A stretch of DNA of 31,272 nt from assembly GCA_948938605.1 (NCBI GenBank), contig CARAIG010000032.1, positions 1 to 31,272 of the forward strand. Reading direction: 5' to 3'. The position numbers and the translations under genes were made by a program. Origin of the DNA: an uncultured Eubacteriales bacterium. GTDB lineage: Bacteria > Bacillota > Clostridia > Christensenellales > CAG-314. Numbering within the stretch: the first letter of the stretch is position 1; each line of letters opens with the position of its first letter. The notes beneath the pieces were generated by a model, which did no database searches, was not told where the DNA came from, and worked only from the letters and a program-made list of their open reading frames with translations. Below, piece after piece: positions 15,154-22,940 of this stretch.

Positions 15154-15182
15154 TTGATTTTTTTGAATTACAATAGTATAAT
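15154..15182 (+). promoter_or_regulatory. Promoter of the cysteine hydrolase gene
   Basis: TTGATT (15154-15159), a 17-base spacer and a perfect TATAAT (15177-15182) lie about 85 bases before the start codon. Confidence 0.75.
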
Positions 15183-15194
15183 TTATTTAACTAA

Positions 15195-15214
15195 GCGGGA
15201 TTAAAACACTGCTA
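15195..15214 (+). repeat. GCGGGATTA short repeat, copy 2
   Basis: GCGGGATTAAAACACTGCT lies in the predicted 5' leader of the cysteine hydrolase gene. The first copy at 12484 differs at one base. Confidence 0.5.
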
Positions 15215-15267
15215 CGTTTTGACAGCGTTATAACCACACTCAAAATTTCATTTTAGGAGATAAAACA

Positions 15268-15816
15268 ATGAAAACAGCAATATTAGTAGTAGATATGCTA
15301 AACGACTTTGTTACAGGCGCATTGAAGTGCGACAGAGGACTTGCAATCGTTCCCCAAACGGCAAAGTTACTTGACGGCGCAAGAAAAGCGGGAATCCCCG
15401 TAATATTTTGCAACGACGCGCACGTAAAGAACGTAGACCACGAACTTAAACTGTGGGGCGACCACGCAATAGCGGGAACAAAGGGCGCCGAAGTTATACC
15501 CGAACTGCACTTGTGCGACAAGGACTACGTTGTCCCCAAACGCCGTTACAGCGGATTTTTCCATACCGACTTGGACTTGCTGTTGCACGAATTGGGTGTT
15601 GACACCGTTGTTATGACGGGGCTGCACACGCATATGTGCGTACGCCACACCACCGCGGACGCTTACTGCTTGGGTTACAACATTGTCGTTGCTAAGGACG
15701 CCACCGATTGCTTTACGCAAGAAGACTACGACTACGGCATTAAGTATCTTGTAAGCACCTACGGCGCGGAAATAACCGACGTAGACAGCCTGCTTAAAAA
15801 ATGGGGCGTAAAATAA
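15268..15816 (+). CDS. Isochorismatase-family cysteine hydrolase (nicotinamidase-like)
   Basis: The 182-residue protein has the expected catalytic triad: Asp9 in ILVVDMLNDF, Lys91 in VVPKRRYSGF and Cys124 in GLHTHMCVRHT. Asp50/His52 (CNDAH) and His66 sit where nicotinamidases bind their metal. It probably hydrolyses an amide such as nicotinamide, feeding NAD salvage. The family also includes other amidases, so pncA is not assigned. AGGAGA at 15255-15260 fixes the start. It is monocistronic, with a promoter upstream and a strong terminator after it. Confidence 0.88.
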   Translation: MKTAILVVDMLNDFVTGALKCDRGLAIVPQTAKLLDGARKAGIPVIFCNDAHVKNVDHELKLWGDHAIAGTKGAEVIPELHLCDKDYVVPKRRYSGFFHTDLDLLLHELGVDTVVMTGLHTHMCVRHTTADAYCLGYNIVVAKDATDCFTQEDYDYGIKYLVSTYGAEITDVDSLLKKWGVK

Positions 15817-15830
15817 TAATTGAATACAGT

Positions 15831-15868
15831 AAAAGCAAAGTCGCTTCCAAAGGCGACTTTGCTTTTTT
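15831..15868 (+). terminator. Terminator of the cysteine hydrolase gene
   Basis: A 14-bp perfect stem (15831-15844 with 15853-15866) with an 8-nt loop ends in TTTTTT. Confidence 0.92.
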
Positions 15869-15919
15869 AATATAACGGAATTGCGGTTGAGTTTAATTTA
15901 ATTGTACGGCTTCGCCTAG

Positions 15920-16067
15920 ACCTCTCGACTCGCTAACGCTCGCTCGAGGTGACATAATATGAAAGTGGTCGAAGTGATATATAATGCGGAATACTTAATA
16001 CGGAATGCGTAATGCGTAATTAAGGTTGAATTTAATTCTGGATTGCTTCGCTTCGCTCGCAAAGACG
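15920..16067. repeat. Cluster of dispersed intergenic repeats
   Basis: Three recognisable pieces lie in this gene-free stretch. At about 15920-15954 is a CCTC...GAGG palindromic segment with CGCTAACGCTCGCTCG. At about 15982-16023 are variants of ATGCGTAAT/ATACGGAAT in tandem. At 16038-16067 is a GGATTGCTTCGCTTCG...AAAGACGT segment related to 1860-1894. Similar repeats are common between genes in gut bacterial assemblies. No coding potential is seen. Confidence 0.5.
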
Positions 16068-16117
16068 TAAAAGTACACAGTGTGCGGTGGGCAAGAGTCT
16101 GCCACCCTACGATGATG

Positions 16118-16402
16118 TTTAACGCAGTAGACGCTTTTATATTTTACCCCGTCCTAAGCCCGTAGAAACGTGCAAGACAAGACAAACGAATAGCCCGCAA
16201 GGGAGTGTAAAGACATACACGACCGAAGCGGGCTATGAAGTTTAACGCAGTAGACAACCTATTAATATGCTCACTTCCTAAGCCCGTATAAAGGGGTGGA
16301 TGCTAGGCAAACAAGGCGAACGCGAAGGAGTTTACTAAGCGTAAATGACTGAGCGTGAGTCCGCAGTTTAACAACGCAGATGCCCCTTTATACGGGCTTA
16401 GG
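16118..16402. repeat. Tandem ~124-nt structured repeat array
   Basis: TTTAACGCAGTAGAC occurs at 16118-16132 and 16241-16255, with TTTAACAACGCAG at 16367-16379. CCTAAGCCCGTA occurs at 16153-16164 and 16277-16288. The period is 123-126 bases. Between the anchors the sequence differs but keeps one architecture: an outer stem, a GGGAGT or GGAGTTT side, an inner hairpin and a GACCGA or GACTGAG side. The array ends with a 20-bp perfect inverted repeat (16277-16296 with 16383-16402). It ends directly beside the stop codon of the next gene. It may be a non-coding RNA array or a mobile repeat. Confidence 0.65.
16190..16236 (+). ncRNA. Nested hairpin of repeat unit 1 (candidate structured RNA)
   Basis: ATAGCCCGC (16190-16198) pairs with GCGGGCTAT (16228-16236). 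Nested inside is GTGTA (16205-16209)/TACAC (16216-16220) with a 6-nt loop. The single-stranded flanks of the inner hairpin, AAGGGA and GACCGAA, are purine-rich. Expression and strand are not known from sequence. Confidence 0.45.
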
Positions 16403-16873
16403 TTAGCGGTAGATGTAAACAGGCTGCGTATGATCGCGCATCGCTTCGCCTTTTTCAAAGTCTATTTCATAGCGGTGAAAACGCGAAAAAGTTTCCGCTT
16501 GGGTTACGGTAATTTCCACTATGCGCATTTCGGGATTGTGTTCGGTAATATATTCGTCGTAGTTAAGAGAAAACTGTTTTTTAAGCAGTTTGCGCAAAGC
16601 TGCGTTTTTAGCTTCCAAGGGGTGACCGAGCGACCTTGCATTGCCATAGATATTGTGAGAACCGTGACAAAGTCCTACGCGGGGATTTATTGCAATGTCG
16701 TGCACAAGCGAATTGGTGGATTTGCTTAAAACATAAAACTTGCCGTCGTTGTAGTACGTGTTTAGGTCGCGTACAGTTACTTTGTTGTCTACGCACGAAG
16801 CAAGGCACATTTCCACAATGTGTCCGAAATTTTCCTGCATTACTTCTTTCGCTCTATTGATACAATTATCCAT
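16403..16873 (-). CDS. Pyridoxamine 5'-phosphate oxidase-fold FMN-binding protein
   Basis: The 156-residue protein matches the split-barrel flavin-binding family. It has an N-terminal helix and then MCLASCVDNKVTVRDLNTYYNDGKFYVLSKSTN, where small-molecule flavin enzymes bind FMN phosphate. LVHDIAINPRVGLCHG and a C-terminal strand (MRIVEITVTQAETF) follow. Many such proteins are uncharacterised oxidoreductases or haem/F420-type relatives; substrate is unknown. GGAGG precedes the start. The predicted leader contains a short CCGCA...TGCGG hairpin. The stop codon directly touches the 20-bp arm of the repeat array, which may act as its terminator. Confidence 0.85.
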   Translation of the reverse strand: MDNCINRAKEVMQENFGHIVEMCLASCVDNKVTVRDLNTYYNDGKFYVLSKSTNSLVHDIAINPRVGLCHGSHNIYGNARSLGHPLEAKNAALRKLLKKQFSLNYDEYITEHNPEMRIVEITVTQAETFSRFHRYEIDFEKGEAMRDHTQPVYIYR

Positions 16874-16930
16874 TTACAAAATCCTCCATTATTCAAGTCA
16901 TCCCGCAGTTTGCGGATTAATTATATAAAT

Positions 16931-16959
16931 ATTTTAACAGTAATTATACGCAAAGTCAA
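16931..16959 (-). promoter_or_regulatory. Promoter of the pyridoxamine-phosphate-oxidase-like gene
   Basis: On the minus strand, TTGACT (16959-16954), a 17-base spacer and TAAAAT (16936-16931) are present. Confidence 0.75.
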
Positions 16960-16984
16960 TACCGACTTTTGCAAGTTTAAACAA

Positions 16985-17019
16985 AAAAATTTGCGGTTTT
17001 TTAAATACCGCAAATTTTT
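16985..17019 (-). terminator. Terminator of the DUF1858 gene
   Basis: AAATTTGCGGT (16987-16997) pairs with ACCGCAAATTT (17007-17017), extended by A-T pairs. On the minus strand it ends in a run of T (complement of 16983-16989). It lies just after the stop at 17025. Confidence 0.85.
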
Positions 17020-17024
17020 ACTAA

Positions 17025-17207
17025 TTAAGCATTAAGTTTTGAAAGCATTTCGTCAAGGTCTACTCCGTGAGCGGCAGCAGCTTCCTCGACGGTTTCCTGA
17101 TGAGCAAGCAGACAGTGAATGCAGCCCATTCCGTAACTGCCGAATACTTGTGCCGTTTGGGGTTTAACTTGTAATACGTCAACAATACGCATATCCTTGG
17201 TGATCAT
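17025..17207 (-). CDS. DUF1858 domain protein
   Basis: This 60-residue protein consists of a single DUF1858 domain: MRIVDVLQVKPQTAQVFGSYGMGCIHCLLAHQETVEEAAAAHGVD. The Gly-Met-Gly-Cys-x-x-Cys motif is characteristic. The two cysteines may bind a metal or act in redox chemistry; related domains occur with hybrid-cluster-type and sulfur-metabolism proteins. AGGAG is well spaced before ATG 17207. It has its own terminator and is probably monocistronic. Confidence 0.9.
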   Translation of the reverse strand: MITKDMRIVDVLQVKPQTAQVFGSYGMGCIHCLLAHQETVEEAAAAHGVDLDEMLSKLNA

Positions 17208-17447
17208 TGTAAATATCTCCTTAAATTCATTTTTATTTTAGTTTGTGACGGCAATTTAAAAATTAACCGTCAAACAAATTACGTTTTTATTTTATACCGA
17301 TACGTCAATTTTGGCAAGCGTTATGAACAATCGACATTGCATTATAACACCTTTTAGGGCTTTTTTACAAACGGTACGGAAGCCGTACTTGACCTACGTC
17401 AACAAAACGGTTGCAAAAAACAACAAAAAGCACATCGTAACGCGGGG

Positions 17448-18626
17448 TTAAATGCAATGTTTCGCGCCTAGCAAATTGGAAGTTGCCTTGAAGAAAATGT
17501 CTTCAAAATCGCCAAAATCGAACGACCAACCGTCGCTGTTGCACACGATCAACGCAATTATGCCCGCAATTACTCCAAGCCCAACAAGAACGGTAATAAG
17601 CACTTTCCAAGGGGAAACAGGCGCTTTACCGCTAATTTTTGCCTTAGTCGGATCGCGCTTGCTGTATACGCCCGAAACGTACTGATTGTACGTCTTTTTG
17701 CGGTACTTGCACGAAACGACGTATACGGGCAGCATTACGTACTTAAAACTGCGCGAAACAATTTTGGTGTCGATGTCCAGTCCGCCGTCAACATCGGCGT
17801 TGTGACGGTTCATTATGTTGTTGTAAATTATACCGTTGGCTTTTTTTATCGCAATACCGTAGGCGTCTTCGGGCGGGACGGTGTAGTTGTCCGCAATGTA
17901 GCCTGCTAAATACTCGTCGGAATAAACGGTATATTTTGCTTGGTTGGTTAAATCGAGATTGTTGAAATCCTTTACCGAAATGTGGTTGTTTCCGCTTACG
18001 TAAATGTCGTCAAAAAAGTCTTCAACTACGTCTTCGACATAAAACCATTCGGTGTACGTTTCGGTATAAGTTTTACCGTTGCGTCTAACCGTGCGCGTGC
18101 GGTAACGTCCCAGCCTTCCGCTATAACTTGTAACCGTTTGCACGTCAAACGTCCAAGCGGGAGTATACACGCCCTTTATGCTCAATTTTTTGTGCTTTAT
18201 TCGAAAATCGCGCGGGGCGTACAGTTTGCGCTTAGCCCAAACGGTAAGTTGTTGCTCCGCTTGTTCGGCGTTTAGTTCGAACGGCACTACGGTATCAGGA
18301 CGGACAAGCCCCGTTTGCGTTTCGTCCACTACAACGGGCGACGAACAATACGGGCATTGGGTTGCAAGGGTAGACCTAGGCAAAACGGTGGACGCGCCGC
18401 AGTTTTCGCAACGGTAATAACGGACTGCCGTTTCGTCCCATTTGTCCATTGTTAAAATTTCCGAAAAGTCGCGCTCGACAACGTCCTTACTTTTGTCAAA
18501 ATCGACATACCCCTTGCAATGGGCGCAATATAGCTTGGCTTTGGTCGGGTCGTACACAAGCGAAGCGCCGCAATTGGGACATTTGCGTTGAAACGCCTCC
18601 TGCTTGACTTTGTAAGTTCCTTGCAT
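17448..18626 (-). CDS. Zinc-ribbon membrane protein (TFIIB-type) paired with SPFH
   Basis: The 392-residue protein starts with a TFIIB-like zinc ribbon (CPNCG...YCAHC, about 15-36), followed by a second CENCG...CPYC pair (about 73-94). The middle is beta-rich with aromatic YTETYTEWFYVEDV segments. A single membrane segment (about 345-365, VLITVLVGLGVIAGIIALIV) precedes a short acidic Phe-rich tail. Such proteins often sit beside SPFH/virion-core-type proteins. Here it begins 6 bases after the SPFH stop, so the two are co-transcribed and may assemble together at the membrane. The molecular function is unknown. Confidence 0.8.
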   Translation of the reverse strand: MQGTYKVKQEAFQRKCPNCGASLVYDPTKAKLYCAHCKGYVDFDKSKDVVERDFSEILTMDKWDETAVRYYRCENCGASTVLPRSTLATQCPYCSSPVVVDETQTGLVRPDTVVPFELNAEQAEQQLTVWAKRKLYAPRDFRIKHKKLSIKGVYTPAWTFDVQTVTSYSGRLGRYRTRTVRRNGKTYTETYTEWFYVEDVVEDFFDDIYVSGNNHISVKDFNNLDLTNQAKYTVYSDEYLAGYIADNYTVPPEDAYGIAIKKANGIIYNNIMNRHNADVDGGLDIDTKIVSRSFKYVMLPVYVVSCKYRKKTYNQYVSGVYSKRDPTKAKISGKAPVSPWKVLITVLVGLGVIAGIIALIVCNSDGWSFDFGDFEDIFFKATSNLLGAKHCI

Positions 18627-18632
18627 AGACCG

Positions 18633-19700
18633 TTAACTCAACTTTTGACCGCATTCGGGACAGAACTTAGTTCCCGCAAGGGAATCGTGTCCGCAATTGG
18701 GACAAGTGATTTTGCTTGAAGCAGTCCTTGCGCCACACTCGGTGCAGAACTTTGCCTTTGCGGATATCTTAGCGCCGCAAGCAGCGCAGAACCTTTCGCC
18801 GTTTTCAACTTTTGCTGCCGCAGCAGGTGCCTGAGCAGGCGCGGGATTGACGGGCGTCGACGTTGCCGCCGCCGTAGTATTGTTAACTAACGAACCCAAG
18901 CCCATACCTATTACAGTACTTGCCCCGCCGCCGTTTTTTGCCGCTTCGCCAAGAGCGTCTGCCGCTTTCTTTTGCGTGTAAGCGCCCATTTGTCCCGACA
19001 GTATACCAAGGTTGGTACGTTCGTCTATTGTCTTTTCCACTGCTTCGGGGAAGCTAATATTTACAACAGTAAACGATGTAATGGACAGTCCCAATTCGGC
19101 AAACTTTTCCCTTGCGTTATCGCGTATCATATCGCCGAACTCTTGGTAGTTCATTGCCATATCCAATGCGGAAATTTTACTTTCGGCAATTGTGTCGCTC
19201 ATTTGGGAAACAAGCATATTGGACATAATGCCTTCGACGTCGTTTAGCGTTACAAGCCCGCGGGTGCCGAAAACTTCCTTCATAAACGTTTCGGGGTCGG
19301 TCACGCGGAAAGCGTAATTGCCGAAAGCGCGGATACGTATCATACCAAATTCGTTATCGCGCATTGTTACGGGGTTGCTTGTGCCCCATTTGCGGTCTAA
19401 AAACTGCTTGGTGTTGATGAAGTACAAGTCCGCCTTAAAACGGCTTTCCCCCTGATACCAAATACTGCCTATACCCGACAATATGGGTAAGTTTTTAGTT
19501 TCCAACTTGTATTTGCCCGGTCCGAATACGTCGGCAATTTTACCTAAATGGACAAATATTGCCACTTGCGACTCGCGCACGGTCAACTGCGAACCGCTCA
19601 TTATTTCCTTGCCGTCCATAGGGAAACGGTACACAAGCGTATCGGCGCTGTCGTCTTTCCATTCCAAAACCTTCCACATTTGCGATTTAAACCAACCCAT
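18633..19700 (-). CDS. SPFH-domain protein with C-terminal zinc ribbons
   Basis: The 355-residue protein begins MGWFKSQMWKVLEWKDD, typical of the bacterial SPFH (YdjI/'virion core'-like) family. The SPFH domain spans about 25-240, with VFGPGKYKLETKNLPILS and IRAFGNYAFRVTDPETFM. A Gly/Ala/Pro-rich linker (about 245-300) leads to two zinc ribbons (CAACG...CTECG and CPNCG...CPECG). SPFH proteins form membrane-associated oligomeric scaffolds. ATG 19700 was chosen over 19859 because AGGA precedes it and the longer version runs through the promoter. It is first in a two-gene operon with the zinc-ribbon membrane protein. Confidence 0.9.
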   Translation of the reverse strand: MGWFKSQMWKVLEWKDDSADTLVYRFPMDGKEIMSGSQLTVRESQVAIFVHLGKIADVFGPGKYKLETKNLPILSGIGSIWYQGESRFKADLYFINTKQFLDRKWGTSNPVTMRDNEFGMIRIRAFGNYAFRVTDPETFMKEVFGTRGLVTLNDVEGIMSNMLVSQMSDTIAESKISALDMAMNYQEFGDMIRDNAREKFAELGLSITSFTVVNISFPEAVEKTIDERTNLGILSGQMGAYTQKKAADALGEAAKNGGGASTVIGMGLGSLVNNTTAAATSTPVNPAPAQAPAAAAKVENGERFCAACGAKISAKAKFCTECGARTASSKITCPNCGHDSLAGTKFCPECGQKLS

Positions 19701-19808
19701 TTTGTTTCCTCCGTTTTTATTGCGAAGCCGTACCCCGACCGCTTGCGCTTGGACAGCAATGCCGTCCGACAAGCACAAAGTACATATCCGCATATTTTTT
19801 ACGAAATC

Positions 19809-19837
19809 ATTATATATTATATTACGATTTTTTTCAA
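19809..19837 (-). promoter_or_regulatory. Promoter of the SPFH operon
   Basis: On the minus strand, TTGAAA (19837-19832), a 17-base spacer and a perfect TATAAT (19814-19809) are present. The leader is about 100 nt. Confidence 0.8.
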
Positions 19838-19925
19838 TCGTTTTAGGATAATTATACAATCGGTATTAACGGCAACAATTGCGCAACGCTGTGAAATACC
19901 GATTGACAAATTAAGGGGACAAGCA

Positions 19926-20573
19926 ATGATGACGCTTAAACAGTTGACGGGCTGCAATATTTACGACGAAAACAAACTGCCGATAGGACAAGTGCGCGAA
20001 GTTATGTTTGACAAAAAGACGGGCAAGTGCTTGTTGGAAATTGACGGCAAGGCGTATTACGTCGACAAACTTGACGACAGGGACGAATACGTTGTTGCGC
20101 ATAATTTGCAGGAAGCAGACGAAAAACGTCCCGTAGTACTAGGGAAGGCGGTATACGACGTACTGGGCAGACAATTGGGCACAGCATCCGACGGCATAGT
20201 AAACAAAACCGCTACTTTGTGCAAACTGCTGCTAGACAACGGCAAACAGTTTAACAAAGGCAGGATTGCTTGCGCCGACGACATTATATTAATAAAAGCC
20301 CCAAAACCGTCTAAAAGCAAACCAAAACAAAAAAAGGAGCATATGCAAATATGCACAAATGCTCAACCGACGGAAAATACCGTAAAAACGCCGTCCGCAA
20401 TGCGCCGCAGATACGGTGACTTTACCTTTTTGATAGGCAAAACGGCGGACAAAAACATTGTAAACTTTTACGGGGAAATAATGATACACCGCGGCGACAA
20501 AGTTACCGCCGAAACATTGCGGCAAGCAAAAATAAGCGGTAAACTAATAGAACTGTGCTTGCACGCAAAATAA
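19926..20573 (+). CDS. PRC-barrel-like domain protein
   Basis: The 215-residue protein begins MMTLKQLTGCNIYDENKLPIGQVREVMFDKKTGKCLLEIDG, the PRC-barrel beta pattern. A second similar stretch, GKAVYDVLGRQLGTASDGIVNKTATLCKLLLDNG (about 75-110), suggests a duplicated barrel. A Lys-rich linker (about 120-140) and a C-terminal part (about 155-215) with NIVNFYGEIMIHRGDKVTAETLRQAKISGKL, itself barrel-like, follow. PRC-barrels occur in RNA-processing and sporulation-related proteins; a specific role is not assignable. AAGGGG (19913-19918) sets the start. The upstream part of the longer open frame is non-coding. Confidence 0.75.
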   Translation: MMTLKQLTGCNIYDENKLPIGQVREVMFDKKTGKCLLEIDGKAYYVDKLDDRDEYVVAHNLQEADEKRPVVLGKAVYDVLGRQLGTASDGIVNKTATLCKLLLDNGKQFNKGRIACADDIILIKAPKPSKSKPKQKKEHMQICTNAQPTENTVKTPSAMRRRYGDFTFLIGKTADKNIVNFYGEIMIHRGDKVTAETLRQAKISGKLIELCLHAK

Positions 20574-20580
20574 GGTTTGT

Positions 20581-20619
20581 TTTTAAAAGACGTCCGCAAA
20601 AAGCGGACGTCTTTTAAAA
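20581..20619. terminator. Bidirectional terminator
   Basis: A 17-bp perfect stem (20581-20597 with 20603-20619) with an AAAAA loop has T/A-rich ends. It lies between the PRC-barrel gene and the end of the maltodextrin operon. Confidence 0.9.
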
Positions 20620-20731
20620 AGGATGAAAAATATGCAGTATGTACAACGTTTGACGCTGTACCGTTTTACTTTACTAAAAGCACAAGTTACTTACATTGCG
20701 CTTTAAGCTACGCATTTAAAACAATTAAAAA

Positions 20732-21574
20732 CTATTCCTTAACTGCGCCTGCGGAAAGTCCGTTAATCATATACTTGGACAAAAAGAAGTACAGTATTAC
20801 GATAGGCACCGCAATAAATACCGAACCGGCGGCAAAACGGGCAAATTCCGTTTCCGGCAAGGACATAAGTCCTACCGCCACCGTCCACAAGTCGCGGTCT
20901 TTAAGCAGCAATTTAGGCAGTACGAAATCGCTCCAAGGCCAAGCAAATTGCGTTAAAAGCGTGTACACTATTATAGGCTTGCTTAAAGGTAACGTTATTT
21001 TGCAAAAGATATGCAAATTACTTGCGCCGTCGATACGCGCCGCTTCGTAAATGGAATTGGGGATGGTATCGAAAAAACCCTTTTGCACCAAGTAACCCAT
21101 TGGCGCACCGCCAGCGTAAATTAACGCCAAGCCTATGTGACTGTTGATAAAGCCGAACTGCGTCATAAGAAGATACACCGCTATCATACCCATAAATGAC
21201 GGGAACATACCTAAAACCAACGCGCCCTTCATTAAAAACTTACGTCCGGAAAACTGAAACGACGAAATTGTAAAGGCTGTTAAAATTACAAGCAACGTGC
21301 CTATTACACTGCTTACCACCGCGACTAACAACGTGTAGCCGAACCAACTTATATAGTTGTACATTACCGTATCGGTAAACAGCGTTTTAAAACTGTCAAA
21401 CGAGTACTCCGTAGGGAAAAATCCGTTAAAGCTGTAAATGCTTCCGCTTGCCGAAAAGCAACTTAGCACAAGCCACAGTATGGGGAACAAAAACACCATA
21501 GATACAACTACAAGGATTGCGTACGTCAAAAAGCAATCCGCAATTTTTTTAGAACGCATAGCGGGTTTTTTCAT
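20732..21574 (-). CDS. MalG-type carbohydrate ABC transporter permease
   Basis: The 280-residue permease has six membrane segments. The EAA loop that docks the ATPase is EAARIDGASNLHIFCKITLPLSKP (about 187-210). The C-terminal LSKYMINGLSAGAVKE ending is typical of MalG. With the upstream MalF-like permease it forms the membrane channel for maltodextrins; the ATPase (MsmX-type) is not encoded here and is probably shared. The start overlaps the malF-like stop by four bases. It is the last gene of the operon. Confidence 0.93.
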   Translation of the reverse strand: MKKPAMRSKKIADCFLTYAILVVVSMVFLFPILWLVLSCFSASGSIYSFNGFFPTEYSFDSFKTLFTDTVMYNYISWFGYTLLVAVVSSVIGTLLVILTAFTISSFQFSGRKFLMKGALVLGMFPSFMGMIAVYLLMTQFGFINSHIGLALIYAGGAPMGYLVQKGFFDTIPNSIYEAARIDGASNLHIFCKITLPLSKPIIVYTLLTQFAWPWSDFVLPKLLLKDRDLWTVAVGLMSLPETEFARFAAGSVFIAVPIVILYFFLSKYMINGLSAGAVKE

Positions 21575-22935
21575 CTGAACGTATCCTCCTTTTTGTAAGA
21601 CGACGAGCGGACGTACACAATTAAACTTAATACCGACGTAATTATAAAGATTATAAGGCTTATAGCCGCGCCTACCGCGTAGTAGTTGTTGTCGATAGAC
21701 AGACGGTACAGCCAGTTAATAAGCAGGTCGGTGTCGCTTGCCGCAACATATCCGTCGGATACCATACCGCTACGCAAAAAGTAAAACACGCCAAAGTTGT
21801 TGAAGTTACCTATAAACTGCGAAATAAGTACGGGCGTCGTGGAAAATATTACAAACGGCAGCGTTATTTTACGGAACTGGACAAGTTTGTTTGCGCCGTC
21901 GATTTTTGCCGCTTCGTACAAGTCGCCGTTGATATTTGTCAAAATACCCGTTGCCAGCAACATAATTGACGGAACGGACAGCCAAGCGTTTACAAAAAAG
22001 CCTATCCCGCGCGCCATCCATTTGGAGTTTACTCCCAAAAAGTCCACAATTTGACCGCCGTTGCTTACAATCATATTGTTGATAGGTCCGCCGTTGCTGA
22101 ACATAAATTTAAATGCAAGCAACGTAATAAAACCGGGGACGGCATATGCAAGTATGGGAAAAGCACGCCATATTGCCTTGCCCTTTACGCACTTTTTGTT
22201 ATAAAGCAACGCAAGCCCCAAACCCAAAAAGTAATTGGCAAAAGTGGAAACAACCGCCCAAAGCAAGTTCCAACCCAAAATTTTGAAGAACGTTTGGGAC
22301 AGTTCGCCCAATGCCACAAGTTTGCCGAAACTGTCCTTAACCGACCAGTCTACAAGTTCGGGCGGAACTACCGTACCGTAGTTTGTAAAGGCAATCAGTA
22401 TCATAAACACTATCGGGAAAACGTTGAATACCAACACGCCGACAATGGGCAAAATCAACGCTACTTTGTAAAAGTTTTTGTTAAGCAACGTCGTCAAGTC
22501 GTCCTTGAACGACGGCATTGCCTTTAAACCCTTGATTTCCGCATATTTATTTGCGTCCTTTAAATTTGCAAAATACAAAACCACAAGGATTGCTATTGCA
22601 AACCAAGCGACGATACCGCGCAACAGCATTATTACCGAGTCGTCCCCTTCGATGCCGAGCCATGCGTCCCCTTTAACCGTACCTAAGGTAAAGAAGCCGA
22701 TAAAGTCGGCTACGCCCACCGTTGCGAAATACGCCACGAATGCTGCTTCGAGCAGGAAGAACACCAGCCCCTTTATGTACTGACCGTTGAGTATTTGTCC
22801 CATACCCATAAGAGCCATCGAAGCGTACGTTTCACGTCCGGCACGTTTAAAAAACGCCTTTATATCCGCAAATTTCTTTTTAAAAAAGTTGCCGGTTTTT
22901 ACAAAAATATTTTGTTTTTTTACTGTTTTGTCCAT
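21571..22935 (-). CDS. MalF-type carbohydrate ABC transporter permease
   Basis: The 454-residue protein has an N-terminal extension (to about 140) with a GQILNGQYIKGLVFFLLEAAF segment and extra membrane helices. The permease core follows, with EAA motif EAAKIDGANKLVQFRKITLPF (about 345-365). The long N-terminal part is usual for Gram-positive MalF relatives. It lies 5 bases after the solute-binding protein gene and overlaps the next permease gene by four bases. It is the partner of the 20732-21574 permease. Confidence 0.92.
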   Translation of the reverse strand: MDKTVKKQNIFVKTGNFFKKKFADIKAFFKRAGRETYASMALMGMGQILNGQYIKGLVFFLLEAAFVAYFATVGVADFIGFFTLGTVKGDAWLGIEGDDSVIMLLRGIVAWFAIAILVVLYFANLKDANKYAEIKGLKAMPSFKDDLTTLLNKNFYKVALILPIVGVLVFNVFPIVFMILIAFTNYGTVVPPELVDWSVKDSFGKLVALGELSQTFFKILGWNLLWAVVSTFANYFLGLGLALLYNKKCVKGKAIWRAFPILAYAVPGFITLLAFKFMFSNGGPINNMIVSNGGQIVDFLGVNSKWMARGIGFFVNAWLSVPSIMLLATGILTNINGDLYEAAKIDGANKLVQFRKITLPFVIFSTTPVLISQFIGNFNNFGVFYFLRSGMVSDGYVAASDTDLLINWLYRLSIDNNYYAVGAAISLIIFIITSVLSLIVYVRSSSYKKEDTFR

Positions 22936-22940
22936 AATGA

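Noticed and set aside
16118..16402. CRISPR array
   Set aside because: The period is about 124 bases with only short identical anchors and structured interiors; there are no uniform 25-40-base repeats with spacers and no cas gene.
17374..17388. GTACGG/CCGTAC hairpin as terminator of the zinc-ribbon gene
   Set aside because: It is a short stem without a T-tract on either strand.
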